In this document: positions 25,349 to 37,090 of the stretch, in pieces
How the letters are laid out: every line of letters begins with the position of its first letter
How positions within the stretch are numbered: the first letter of the stretch is position 1
DNA from: Phoronis australis
Taxonomy: Eukaryota > Phoronida > Phoronidae
DNA: 64,000 nt
Direction of reading: 5' to 3'
NCBI GenBank assembly: GCA_002633005.1
Contig: NMRA01000006.1
Location: 976,427 to 1,040,426, forward strand
The notes under the pieces: model-generated
Databases searched by the model: none
What the model saw: the letters and a program-made list of their open reading frames with translations, nothing else
Told to the model about the DNA's origin: nothing
Translations under genes and position numbers: made by a program

Positions 25349-26000
25349 ACACCCCAAGAAGCATACCGTTGTGGTGCACTCGTGGCTGCGACTCAGCGCT
25401 CTGCGTTGCTCCTGTTCTCGTGCTCGGCATTTTTGCAATTGCGTAATTTACGCGTGCATTGAATCCGCAGTCTACATATCCGCCTATCCTCGCGTGTAGA
25501 GCATACGTATGGAGTGGACGGTCCATAGACAAGTGCAACACGAAACATAACGAGGCATCTGTATGAAGTCTTTAGAGATTCATTGCACTCCATTAAACAT
25601 TTATTCTAGGAATGTTACCAGGTGTATATCAACTAAACCGACTGAAACTATGTTTCTGTCAAAGGGAGAATGCACTGATTCGATGACTTTTGGCCCAAGA
25701 TATGGTATACATTGTGCTCCGCGTGGCAACAAATATCGAGCGCGAGAGTATACCGCGGAGAATATATGCTGTCAAGGTCTACGCCCGGACGACGGCATTT
25801 CGCATTGCCCAGCTCGAGACTGGGGACCTGCATACGTTTATACTGATGAAAGAATGACATCTGTGAGTTATAGATGAGGCCCCACACACTTGCTGAATAA
25901 AGGTCAGCCAAGTAATGGGAGCGTATCACAATAATACGAGCGTATTACAGTTTTGTAATATCTTACAGATTACCTAGCAGTTAAAGTAACTGTGTAAATG
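25349..26000 (+). repeat. Array unit 10, terminal partial (B-C/D-E start)
   Basis: The array ends inside module E near 26000; unique sequence follows. Confidence 0.75.
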
Positions 26001-27347
26001 TTCCTTGCATTTTTACTCAATGAGTGAGATTTAAAAATATTCTCGGAAATCGATGTGTTAGAATACTAAATTTCTGACTTTAGTCTTTTAAAAATCGCAT
26101 AACTCCTCTCCCCTACAGAAAGCTCCGCCTTCACTGATTAAATCACTTTTATAATCGTGACCGCTCCGACTACACGAAAGTTATGGTTTCGATAGGAAGT
26201 TGGTGCGGAACACGACTTCGAGTTCAGCCATGAGTTAATCCTGGGGACACGAGTTATCACCATAAATGCCACTGAACAATCATCGGGATAACAATCACTG
26301 TCCATCGATAACGTAGAATTTAAATACCAAGTTGTTCACCTCAACAAAATCTCAAAACAGACAATTTAATTCTCATTGAACTCGTGTTTTTGTTGCTGCA
26401 GAATGTGGCAGTACCATAAGGTTTAGATGGCGTGCACAAGAAAATCACAGAGGCAAGATAATAATTAGTTGGAGAACGTGCTTGGTTCCCAGATTTATCA
26501 AATATGAAACTAATAGAAAAGCATCTTGAGACCCACCATGATAAATTGAGTGTGGTATTGAACATTTGGGACGCTTTGCATTCGGTCACTTTAAGATGGA
26601 CAATCTTCCTCCTTTAACTTTTGCTTTAGATCACATATTGTTGTGAAATTAGCCTCACATCGGATATGTTTTTCAGAGCTTCCACAAAAACTGGCAGTGA
26701 GTGAGTTCGTTATTGCGTGAGACCAAGCTATACACTAGTATGATTTCAAGTAATAACGAAATGTCAGTTCTTTGAAACCCAGAAACCCCCACCGTCATCC
26801 CAGCAAGGAACAAGTGAGGCTCAATCTTATAACACCGAGTGATCTAAGTCATAGTACACTATAATATATGGTGCCGGGAAATACACAACTACAAGCAAGC
26901 ATTTGACTTCACAGACACTCCTATTTCAGTGAAACCTCTCGATTGATGACACCCTTTATGGGCTTTAGAGTGATAACCCATGAACAATATATTTGCTGGC
27001 TTAAGTAGTTCATTACATATGGACGTAATGAGCACAACGATTATGTTTGATTTGTACACTGACTTGATTTGTATCACGACCCCATGTAAATTTTTAATCT
27101 AGTCCTAGTTATAAAAATGATACATCGCCGGGTCTTTCCCAGCCGTTTTTCATATTCAGATCGCGGTCTTTTAGGGATGTCTCGACTCTGGACAAACACA
27201 GATTCTGTACGTGCCAAAGTAAGAAAAAAATCAAGTTTACTAGAAAGCCTTGGGTTGATGATGAGTGTGTTTATGCTGGTGAAACGGATTCTTAGTGAAT
27301 AATTAAACTTTTATAAATAGGTACGCCTACATTGGAAGACATCCATA
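26001..27347. other. Unique stretch between array and gene
   Basis: No supported feature. Short ORFs on both strands lack splice context or recognisable motifs. Confidence 0.45.
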
Positions 27348-27372
27348 TGACGTCAGCTGTGCAGTGACGTCA
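27348..27372 (+). promoter_or_regulatory. Two CRE palindromes (TGACGTCA)
   Basis: Perfect CREB/ATF sites at 27348-27355 and 27365-27372, centred 17 bp apart and 60-84 bases before the putative start codon at 27432. Two perfect 8-mers this close are unlikely by chance. They fit a TATA-less promoter of the gene that follows. Confidence 0.5.
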
Positions 27373-27431
27373 TTATTTCATAGGCGAGATCAGGCCGGCT
27401 GGGGCTCGACCAACGGAGTCCAAACGTTGTC

Positions 27432-27713
27432 ATGTCGGTGAAGGGGCTTGGGCACCACGAGGACCCGAACATCGCCTCTGCACTTGGTACTTCGACAGTG
27501 AAGAGTGCCGGGGAAAATGGGAAGACAGTTTTCCCACCTTTGAACTCAAACATCCAGTCTGAGTCGCCAAAAGTACAAAAAACACGCTCTTGGGTGAAAC
27601 TCGATCCGCGACTGAGTACGACACCGGAAATGCGTGTTTCAGTTGCAACGGGTAAACATGGAACAAAGAGAAAGAATTTGAACGTTGTCACGAATATGAC
27701 GCGAGTCACTGAG
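27432..27713 (+). CDS. Exon 1 of a probable multi-exon gene, function unknown
   Basis: Opens with MSVKGLGHHEDPN and codes 94 residues rich in Ser, Thr, Lys and Pro, probably disordered. It ends at ACTGAG|gtaaat with phase 0. The start is chosen because it is the first ATG after the CRE pair and has G at -3. The following exons (29757, 29957, 33400, 34677) join it with consistent phases, which is the main evidence that this is coding. I do not recognise the protein. The middle exons resemble in pattern the carcinoma-related EF-hand protein family (human C1orf87), but this is weak. Confidence 0.5.
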
Positions 27714-29233
27714 GTAAATCTGCGAGCAAAAATAGGACTTAACGCATCAAAAGTAAATTACTTAACACCCCAAAGTCAGATCATTATTGGTATTGATTGA
27801 TACAGCCAGAAATGGTGCATTCATCACAAAAGACATAGTTGGGGTACTAGACAACGGGTAATTCTGTATATGATATAATTTCGCTCGCGAGCAGTTTGGC
27901 CGAGCAGTACGCAAAGCACCATCACCCGCGTTGATGACTTCCCGGCTTAAAACGGCATGGAACGTGAAAATAAGACAACAAACATCTCCTTGTTTGGTAT
28001 GGCAAGACTTAGACGTAGCATGTTTCTCTTATATAGAAAATGTAACATTGGACCTATGACGTAAACAAAACAATGGCGTTTTCACGTAGCAGCCAGTCCG
28101 ACTGTGGCAGCCTCATCCCCAAGCTTCAAGGTGGCGGTTACCGGAAAAGCCATCAAATGGCTAAACCAGTCAGGGCCATCTCGCGAGACCGGCATGAGGT
28201 CTACACTGACCCGATCTCTTTGAGCGCATGCGCACCTATATATTATTAGGGGTACAAAATTTGAAAACTGCTGGGTATTCGGATGAAAGAGTTTTTAAAT
28301 TGGTCTGTCGTTAAAAAATAAGGAATCTGACGATTTTATCTAAAATTTGTTACAACATTCAAACTAAATAAGTATCACATTAGCACCCCCAAGACGTAGA
28401 CTCGCCACTATCTGTTTAAAAAGTATTTTTACGAGTGTTCGCGTTCCGTGCTTTTTTAAAAAAAATATCATCACGAAGTGAGTGATAATGTTTATGTACC
28501 ATCATGCGTACGTGTGAAGGACCCTTTGTGCGTCGTTGTCAGGGCCAACTTTAAATTTTTGAGGTGGAGGGTAAGTATTTACCAAGGGTTTCGCTCCGCA
28601 ACGAAGATTGGATCACTCCCATCAGCCCTGGTCATCAGGCCCCGAGTCAAGACTGAATTACTCACGTTCCGTGTGCGTCATGAGTAAACTTTCGGCTACC
28701 GGTGTGCCCCTAGTGGCGATTTTAGTTTTTTACGTTTACCTCTGTATCTTCAAAGGTCCTCAAGAGGTTTTCGTAAAATTTGGCAAAAAAGCATCTATTA
28801 GTGAAATGACGCTGCACTCCCGTTTTCGCATGGATTCGAGGTATTTTCCGCAACTTGGTGTCCATGTTTACTGTTTTCGAGTCTTTCTTTTTGCGTCAGG
28901 CCCTCTATGAACCAATTAAAAAAAAAACCACTCTAAGGATGATTGTGAAATATACGTTCCCAATGTAGGGAAGACGGCTGACGATTATCTTCCAACGTGG
29001 AAGTTGGGGTGGTTCCAGTAAAAACGCGACTTTTTACGAAGAATATTGTCACGTACGTGACTATAGACAAACAGGCACCCCTCTCGTGACCATAAAGTTA
29101 AACAAGGTTTCTCCGGCGAAAGACTGTAATTTAAAAAAGACCTCGTTGAATAGCTCAGTGCCAAGGAGGTCATTGGATATTTGTGATTGCACTTCAGCTA
29201 TGGCCAAACCCATCACTCATCTGATGTGCCAAA

Positions 29234-29682
29234 TACCGTATTGCCGCACCATTAGGCCCATGGACGTCTGTGTGGAACTGCTGATATATGCGAAACCATG
29301 GCGCGCACACCAATATGTGAATCATTTGAGTAAAAAAATGCCGCTAAAAAGGCATTGTTTCGGATATAGACCCATGGGCCTAAAGGCGTGGCAATACAAC
29401 ATTGCAAACCTATTTACCAAGTTTCTTGAAAATACGCCAAGAACAACTCCTAAGATGCGGAAAAAACATAAAAATTGCCATTAGGATAGCGGCACAGCAG
29501 TAGTGAGCATGGGTTCGCCTATATGTGAAGTAATGTATGGCCTATTTAAGGAACATTACCTGGGCTTAAATGTTACACATAGGCACATGCGCCAATACAA
29601 ACCACTTGGATAAACAAGACCGCGAAAAAGACATTATTTAGGATACAGGGTCACGAAACTATAAAGGGGCGGCAATACGGTA
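29234..29682. mobile_element. 449 bp MITE with 14 bp inverted repeats
   Basis: Left end TACCGTATTGCCGC (29234-29247) is the exact reverse complement of the right end (29669-29682). Internal parts also match in inverted or direct form (GCGGCAATAC-like words recur). It lies in intron 1, 75 bases before exon 2. The long plus ORF across it (29086-29484) is not coding. Target duplication unclear. Confidence 0.65.
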
Positions 29683-29756
29683 ATCAGAACCGCAGCTTTT
29701 CTCCATAAGATCACTATGTATCTACAACTTCACGCTTACTTCGATATTTTTTTCAG

Positions 29757-29811
29757 TCGGCTTTGTTCAAAAGGTTTGGCGTGAATGAAACTAAACCAAA
29801 GCGGAACAAAG
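29757..29811 (+). CDS. Exon 2 of the same gene
   Basis: 55 bases between a tatttttttcag acceptor and an AAAG|gtaaaa donor. Reads SALFKRFGVNETKPKRNK in phase 0 and leaves one base that combines with the next exon to give Gly. Basic, short, no domain recognised. Confidence 0.5.
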
Positions 29812-29956
29812 GTAAAAATTTGATTCGAAGTTCAGAACGTGGTTGGGTATAGTTAACACATTGATTGTTTCAAGTTAGTACTTCCCTTCGCTTCAACGAC
29901 ATTCGTTAAAAAGGAACTGCTTCACATGTAAGTCGAAAATTCCTATTTTAATTTAG

Positions 29957-30021
29957 GTAAAACTGGACATGTGGTGTGTTCGGATTATCTTCTCAGCGAA
30001 GACCGAGAGGCCTTCCAGAAG
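29957..30021 (+). CDS. Exon 3 of the same gene
   Basis: 65 bases after an atttttaattt-type pyrimidine tract ending tttag, with donor CAGAAG|gtaagt matching the consensus. It takes two bases to complete the split Gly codon and continues KTGHVVCSDYLLSEDREAFQ. Ends in phase 0. Only 145 bases separate it from exon 2. Confidence 0.55.
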
Positions 30022-30537
30022 GTAAGTAGCCTCTTTGAAATATTTTGTACGGGATGTTTCACTCCGATCCTGGCCGGTTCCCGGTCTAAACGGTACACAG
30101 CGTGGCGGTGACTTTGCGTAGAGTCTTCAAGTCTGGCTGTACTTTCGTTTAAAGGGTGATGCACCTACTAGACACTCCATCGAGTCAATTTCCAGCCACA
30201 CCGGCAGCTATGAATGAACCGGCCCCACAAAGCCAGACCCTCCTGTGGTCTAGTTTGGAGATGAGCTTAAATTCTTACTGGATCGTTTTGTATGTCTAGC
30301 AAATTCATTTTTAAATGACCATTAAGACTTTTCAAGTTCAACGCAAGCAACTGAAGCGTAACTAAACCGCTTTTCATAGACAACTACAACAGAGTCAAGC
30401 CTTTCATCTTAAAAGCCAATGATTGAATGTCGTAGCAGAGAGCGGCAATACGAACACAAATCAGCGCCTTCTGAGGCTGGCGTGGTCGCCCTTGGGAGTG
30501 CAAAAAGCACCCAAAGGATTTTCCCAAGAGCTCATTT

Positions 30538-30848
30538 CACGGGCGCATCCAGGATTTTGAGTTAGAGGGGGGCAGGGCACTGGAGTAACCAGAATTTCGG
30601 CAGATGCGCTAAATTTTGGGGATGCAGGGATCTCGAATTTTGGGTTTGCGGACCTGATGACTAAAAAAAACGTAAACGGGGTTCGTTCAGGGCATATGCA
30701 TTGCTTATTCACTTTATTCACCCCCCGAGCCCCCTTGGTTGCGCGCATGTGCTAGTCAGCAATTCGTATCCGAACTCCCATATGGCATCTGGTACAATTT
30801 TAGGGTGGGCCATGGCCCCCTTGCCCCCCCCCCCTTAATCCGCCACTG
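30538..30848. mobile_element. GGCGGAT-type MITE
   Basis: Left end cgggcgcatccaggattttg and right end, reverse complement, cagtggcggattaaggg. G-rich inside the left end and C-rich inside the right end. Same end type as 54810-54961, which shares the ccaggattttgagtt block. Confidence 0.6.
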
Positions 30849-33399
30849 CATTTTACACTCAGTCATATTGGTAAAATGAACGTTGACGCCATGTCACGCC
30901 ATCATTCAACCACAGCAAACCAGACAAATGTTTACAAGCAACACCTTAAAGATGTATTTGGATGCTCTTTGCTAATGTATAGCAGGAACTAAACGACTGA
31001 GACTATACTTTTTAGCATAATCTACGCCAAACGAAGTGCAGTTGTATTCATTGACAACTTGTAAACGTGAAAACACAAAATTCTGCAACTAGGTTACCTT
31101 TGCACTAATGACGTACCTTGCGGGCTCACATAGCACCACGTCACGATAGTTACTGGACGCGGTTCAGTGATTTGCTGCAGATAGTTTCGCCAAAAAAAAA
31201 ATAGTTCTTAAAAACATTGGGCAATTTTCAACCTACTTCGTAGTTACATTGTCTCTATATGTTGCTTTTCCAACTAATGAGGCCAAGCAATCACAGAGAT
31301 AAAGAATTAACCTGCAGGTTCCTCTTTAAATCGAAAGTTCTGCGTTAGAAAATGCATTTTTGAGATTGTTGTCGGACGCTTTGAAGAAATAAACTTAACT
31401 GCAGCTACCCGGCGGTATAAGCCATCAAAATCCCTTGTGTTTTTAAGACAAATGGTCAATTCTTGCATCACCCAAAATTGGTTGAATTCGAAGTCAGTGA
31501 TTTTACAAATTCACTTAAAGAAGTATTCTTGCCAAGAAACCTAACTCAAAATAAGTTGCCAGTAAGACGGAATTGAGCCCTGCAACAGCAGAAGGACGCT
31601 TTGCCGCTGAGCCAAATCCCCCGAGTCAAACAGCAGTAACAGTACTTCGTGGTGAAGACACCAAACTTGTTTTGAGTAAATGTCTGGAAGACAACGGCGA
31701 GAATCGTCGATTAGTAATAAAATCACAAAAACAACGGATTTTGTCGTTTAATTGTTCTGGTCAAAGCTAATAACTTGAAAAAAAGCCCATCCCACCCCAC
31801 AGCAATCCCAAAGATGCGTTTTTCGATCGCAAGCATATCCTTTTAAATACTCTGACATATATCGAAAGGGGCTTGTAGCTCCGTCAGCAGCACGTGGACT
31901 GTGACCGCGGGGATGCTGGGCTCGGGGTCTGATCCTTTTACTAGAAATCGAATTCGAAATTATTTTTAACATTTCTCGTTCAACTTTTGTGCTATATCAA
32001 GATTTATTAAAGTATCTGCATTCGGCAACTTTTACGCTAAAAGGATTTGCACGAAAGTCGACGAGAAAGCGTGCACTGATCAGCCCCAGAGTATCCAGCG
32101 AAATCCTCGGCACGTCAAAGGCTTGATGGTGCCGTCACATATTGAAGTGAGCTAGTCACTAATCATGGGCTTCAATGTGTATTGATTGAGATGATTGAGG
32201 TCGTAAAACAACGCTCCTGCTTAGTGTACGCGTCAAAGTCAAAAACGAACAAAAAGAAAGGCAAACGACATCATGGCTTTTTTTAAACGCAAAAGTAAAC
32301 ATAAGCTGTCTTCGAATTTTTAAAATAGATGCATTATAAGAGAAATTTGCGAATAGGTTTCCTTCATCAGCGCGGCTAAGCCACGCGCATTTTAATGCAC
32401 ACATCAAATTTTGTGAATCGATTAGGACGGCTTAGTCCCAGTCTGGCTTAAGCTCGCTTTTAAGCGTTATGTACCAAAACCTATTAAATGTTAGTGTAAG
32501 AATGGCCTTTTATGTTTCTTTCTGTTCGAGTACGGGTACGTGTAAGTTATGATACAGGGTGATGAGTGTATGGTACAAATTGGCACTTGAGGGATGACCT
32601 GTAGATTCGAGGTAAATATTGAGTCGAAGCTCCAGATTTCGCCATCTTTCGATTGAGCTCACAAAATTTCGAGTTCAGACTCGAACTTATAGCGTTAATG
32701 CTGGGTCCATCAAGTGCCGGCCACGGTTAGACAGTCATCCTTGCAAATGCTAGTGTACTTGAACCCAAAATAGTAGACATTTTTCTTGGATTCGCACAAA
32801 AATGTAATGTACTGGTAAATATCAAAAATAATTTCTAGTACGATTTTGAGTACAAAGAATGGACCCGAGGCACAGAGTCCCTTCCGAACTCATCTTAGAA
32901 AATCAGTTCTCTCTCCCACGATATCCCTTTAACTTGAGCGACGCATTCATTAATCAACTTATCATCAGCCGTCGAAATTTACATTATACATGTAGGTTAC
33001 CAAAATGAATATTCTAATGTGAAAATATCAGGAAAAAACGCATTTTAGACCTCGTGTCGCATAAACTAAAAGTAAAATATACGCACGCAATTAATCCTTG
33101 CGCGACTATGTGATGCAGCGGTGGATTCCCGAATTTTACGCATGCGCACGATATATTCAAGTGTCTTCTCATTTTCATAACATATGAATAAAGCCATGGA
33201 CTGCTACAAGTGTACAGTAAAACCAAAAGAAAATGAAACGGGTTTTAATAGAGAATGGAATTTACGAAAATGGATTGGAAACTGCTCATTTATCTTACTT
33301 GTTTAAACAAACAAAGTAAAACGAAATAGTACCAAATTGTATCAAATTCAACCATCTGTCTTTACGCTATATATACATTTGTGAAAACTAACGTTTCAG
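30849..33399. other. Intron 3 of the putative gene, mostly featureless
   Basis: Apart from the SINE-like element at 31.6 kb I see no coding exon or inverted repeat. Further symmetric exons could be hidden. Confidence 0.35.
31556..31628 (-). repeat. tRNA-derived SINE head (A and B boxes)
   Basis: Minus strand: A box TGGCTCAGCGG at 31614-31604 matches the pol III consensus, and B box GGCTCAATTCC is at 31579-31569. Box spacing is about 9 bases shorter than in a tRNA and the stems do not close, so it is a tRNA-derived repeat and not a functional tRNA. Confidence 0.45.
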
Positions 33400-33601
33400 A
33401 TATACAAGCATCTGACCAAAACGTTAGCAAAGGACGTTGACTTAGAACTTCTTCGAGAAAACCTGTCAGTAATTGATCCAAATGTGAAGCACAAAGACGT
33501 GGTGAAATTCGTGGCCTTGTGCTCTCTGGACGAGCATAACAAGATTCCTTTTGCTGACTTAATGTTAAAATGTGCGCGCGTGGACCACGATTCCCTTCAA
33601 C
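33400..33601 (+). CDS. Exon 4 of the same gene (EF-hand-like helical segment)
   Basis: 202 bases from acceptor acgtttcag to donor CAAC|gtaagt, fully open in one frame. The 67 residues begin IYKHLTKTLAKDVDLELL and include LSVIDPNVKHKDVVKF and DEHNKIPFADLMLKCARVD. The spacing of Asp/Asn and hydrophobic residues looks like degenerate EF-hand pairs, but no canonical 12-residue calcium loop is intact. Phase 0 in, phase 1 out. This is the most convincing exon of the gene together with the next one. Confidence 0.65.
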
Positions 33602-34676
33602 GTAAGTAATTCAGGTGATGTAGTTAGTCAATAAAATTTATATACGACAAACAAAAACAGTAATTAACGAAACCAACAGTCTAGCGTGTTCTGGTACTTT
33701 GCTCCAGGCAAGTCCGCACCAAAGAGCACATAACCCGACAATATCGATTTTAAGTACAACGCTAATGTTTCAACCATAAATTTATTCAATGCTCATAAAT
33801 CTGTGACAACTATAACCGAAGCGTCTAACTAGGTGAATAGCGATGCAAAGTGCGTAATCAATTTAAGGTTTCCTTAAAATCAGATTGTATTTGTGAAAAA
33901 GACACAAAGACACAGAATAAAACGAAAGATAATATTTTTTACTCACTTCTCCACATCTGCGGAGTAAGCTGTTCGTTTACACTGCGATGGACTTGAAGAC
34001 AGTTGAGCAGTCTGCTGTGTCGGCATAGTTGATGCAGGCACAGTTTTCAGTATATTTGCCATATCGAAACGGTTTCAAATTAAAAACATTTATTTCACAA
34101 TATGTTTCTCGATCAGAACAACAGCAAGACGTTGAGTTTGGATACAAAGCCTTTTCAATAAGTTGGTTTTGCTATAATTTGCAAGATCACTCAAGTTATT
34201 TCAGTTAATAATTAAATGCAAACTGGAGTGTGGTAGACCACTTTTACTTGCTCTGCCATCTGCCTGCAAGAAGCTGAATCTGTACAGAGCGGGAATGCAA
34301 GACAGCTTCAGTCAACCCCACGGAGTGAACGAAAGAAAGTCGCGGGCTGACATAAAGCTACAATGTAGGATTCGCCAGGTTCCCTTTCCCATAGCAAACA
34401 ATGGCACCCTTCTTTTTCGAAAAATGGGTGCAGACCTGGACATCTGCTCCATGGATTTGGTGTCTCCTTACAGGTCTGGGACTGGTGTTCTGGTCGTATC
34501 TGGAATTTTGAAACAAAGTCATGGAATCGTTTCAACCCCTAGATATCTAACGGTCAAAACTGTTCATCAGTGGCAGTTCAATTTGATTTTTGAGGTTGTT
34601 CGATCACATGCCATATGATCAAGCGACAAAACTAGCAAGTGTGAAATTAATTCAACAAGGATGGTTGTCCTTCCAG

Positions 34677-35047
34677 GTATCGTCGCTCGAGCATCTCTCG
34701 GTCTTAGTCCAAAACAGAAACGGCAATTTTACCTCAAGGCATTTGATGAGTTGCAACGAAAATATATCAAAGCCATTTTGGAAATGCATTCGAAGGGTAG
34801 ACCTGGACGACAAAGGGAAACGGTATTTGACCCCTCCTCTTGTGGAAAACCAGATGTGCTAAGCGACATGATCAAAGGGGAATGTTCGCGGCTGGTGAGA
34901 CATGAGGAACAATTCAAACTATTGCATTCCAAGTTATTGTTGGAATCATTAGTGGACGCCACCTCTACGTCGCCGTACGCCGTACCGCTGCCCTACGTAG
35001 GAAGTGATAGGGCAGCACTGAGCGAGACCAAGTATCCTCACATCAAG
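34677..35047 (+). CDS. Exon 5 of the same gene
   Basis: 371 bases from acceptor tccttccag to donor ATCAAG|gtatcc. Its first two bases complete an Arg codon with the last base of exon 4; then 123 codons run open. Residues include LSPKQKRQFYLKAFDELQRK (helical, charged) and a C-terminal segment with SPYAVPLPYVGSDRAALSE. Phase 0 out. No family recognised. Confidence 0.65.
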
Positions 35048-35380
35048 GTATCCCTTACAAAATGAAATTAACTTCTTTCTCAAAACTTAAGCTTACTAAA
35101 TTTGTAACGAAACAATTCGTTTTCCGAAGTTGTGAGCTGAAACGATGTCAGGGAATACCTGAACTATTGTACCAGGCTGGTCGTTTTATGCACTCGAGCG
35201 ATATCCCCAAAAATAAATAGTCCGTTCTCGAAAACCTTAAATTTTGATCACAGGAAAACCTCATGTTTTGCTAAAAACATGATTTTTTTCTGAAAACTTA
35301 ACTTTTAAAAATTTAGGTTTTTAAGAAGAAACTTAAGTTTTTAAACCAATTTTCGTAAACGAATTATTTCGGTTGTTCAG

Positions 35381-35558
35381 GCAAGCAATACGACACCAAT
35401 TCAGGCACATGAAAAAGGTAATTCAAAATTCTATAGCAAAGGAAATTGATTATTGGGAAACGGACAGCTATTTCACGGTCGATCAGTACACACATGTAAA
35501 TGGATTTTCCTGTCGTGTCCATTTTAGCAAATGGCTGGCGTTTCCAAGAAAGGAAAAG
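35381..35558 (+). CDS. Exon 6, boundaries ambiguous
   Basis: After acceptor cggttgttcag two readings compete. A 37-base exon ending at 35417 (GAAAAAG|gtaatt) starts in phase 0 as exon 5 requires, reads ASNTTPIQAHEK and leaves one base that would join the exon at 39383 as Gly. A longer exon ending at 35558 (GAAAAG|gtaatt) reads QAIRHQFRHMKKVIQNS.. with good coding character, but needs an incoming phase 2 that exon 5 does not supply. I favour the short form for gene continuity. Confidence 0.35.
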
Positions 35559-35969
35559 GTAATTAACACATTGTGTTTCTAATATAGATATTACCAGTAA
35601 GTAAGCCTTTTTTAAAAACATGAGCAAAAATTAAATATTGATGGTCGATGTCCGTGAGCTTTTATTTTAGCAGTTAATAAGGCGCATAAAATATTGGGGA
35701 ACATAAACTTTAAACTGTTTCATCGAACAAAAGCTGGTTGATCTTACGAACATTTTTGTCATATTTAGTGAATTATCATGTTTTCATTACTATTATCAAA
35801 TCCAATTTTGAACTGTTCGTCATTAGCACTTGATTTAAACGAAAGCGTTATTGTTCACTAATAAGAAACCTCATGGCAAAACGGAGCTACAGAACAAACC
35901 GGCAATGGGCAATTCAGAATTCTCACGTGAACCAAGAGCTCATCATTCACAATGATTATTTGCAAGTTC

Positions 35970-37090
35970 TTACGGCCCCCTGGTTCCTTGCGTGTCCGCT
36001 AAGGGGTGGACGCAGCTATCATTTAATTCTCCTCGGGAATTTTTTTACACCGGCGATTCTGATTGGCTGGTCGAATTCTCAAGAGATAGCGCTTTACGTA
36101 TACAAACTGGCATGACTGACGGAGGAAGTGTAAAATGTGGATATAGTAGTTTTTGGTTTGTTGTACAGACAGATCGCTGCTTAATTTATGTTCAAGAAAT
36201 GTGAATCAGAAAAGTGTGGTTGTGCGTTTTCGGAGTGCATCTTCTACTGTCGCTGACTTTTGTTTAGTGCTGTAGTGGGGCATAGGCGCACCTAGGCGCA
36301 GCCAACCACCTTTGTGCCTTTCAATGTAGCGTGTACCCACCGTAAGTGACATTATAGTGGGGCGTAAGCGCACGTAGTTGCAGCCTTTTTACATTTTATC
36401 GTAGCAACACCACGTCTACGCGCCGTAAGTGACGGTATATAGTGGGGCGTAGTCTCGACAGGACGCTTACGACATCAATGCACTACGCAGACGACAGCAT
36501 TGTTGTCGAACATTTCGGCGCGCGCGACCACCATGCATATGCGAGTAATGGAATTTTTATTAATATTTCAAGTTAAAGAAACATTTATGGTGTCACACCC
36601 TAGGTGGATAAAGGGGGTGGCCAAGGCCCCCGAGGACTAAAAGTCGCCGCCAGCATATCGTTCATGGGCGTTACACTCCTATTTTCCTTTATAATTGTGC
36701 ATGGGCCCTCTTCAGAGACCGCTTGGAATGCACGCAGACCTTTGCCTTCAAATATGTGTGGTTGGACCCTCTTTCTCCGATATCCAAGATCCGCCACTGC
36801 AGACACTATGTAAATACCCACTCGTGAGTCAAAAAATAGGCCTACGTATTTGTGAGTCAGGTTTTTTGAGTTCAATGGACTTTTCAAATTCAGTGCTCAC
36901 GGCGATACGATGGGCTTTAGGCGCCTACTTACTTCTAATTTTACCACTACGACACTGCTTTTGTTTACGTTGCCGTCCTGTATTCACACAGTAGGCACAT
37001 TTGTGAATAACGCACAGGTTAAATCGGCCAGATATGTGTTTATTGTACATGTATATGCTTCAAGCACGCGGCTATTAAACATTACTGCAG
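35970..37090 (+). repeat. Dispersed repeat Y, split by an insertion
   Basis: Bases 35975-36266 and 36958-37090 together align with the continuous block 45045-45440 (shared ttcggagtgcat, atcggccagatatgtgttta and gcttcaagcacgcggct). The intervening 36267-36957 is absent from the other copy. Confidence 0.75.
36267..36957. mobile_element. 691 bp insertion with 10 bp target duplication
   Basis: Flanked by the identical 10-mer cttttgttta at 36257-36266 and 36958-36967, present once at the uninterrupted site near 45.3 kb. The inside starts with ~84 bp tandem repeats (gtagtggggc.., about 36273-36450). It also contains a GGCGGAT-type MITE fragment ending gatccgccactgc near 36802. I could not name the superfamily. 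Confidence 0.65.

Larger units (their letters stand above)
10806..26000 (+). repeat. 15 kb higher-order tandem repeat array
   Basis: The whole interval is built from modules in a fixed order: B (starts aagaagcataccgttgtgg), C/D (starts atgtttctgtcaaaggga, holds gctgtcaaagtctacgcccg), E (cctaagttaagttatgattg), F (TATA module), A (gttgaactatcattcgacaa) and G (catcacgat..gatattcgat). Module B occurs 7 times, C 9 times, and E, F and A about 6 times each. Spacing between successive A modules is 1.8-3.5 kb because some units lack E-F-A and others have extra D copies. I find no intact gene; the many ORFs shift frame between copies. Unequal exchange or replication slippage is the simplest origin. Confidence 0.9.

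Noticed and set aside
10807-25929. Dozens of 60-190 codon ORFs on both strands in the tandem array
   Set aside because: They change frame and length between near-identical copies and overlap in several frames, as expected from amplified noncoding sequence.
29086-29484. 132-codon plus-strand ORF
   Set aside because: Most of it lies inside the MITE at 29234-29682 and it contains no recognisable motif.
35873-36204. Overlapping ORFs of 70-80 codons
   Set aside because: They lie in dispersed repeat Y and are not open in the copy at 45 kb.
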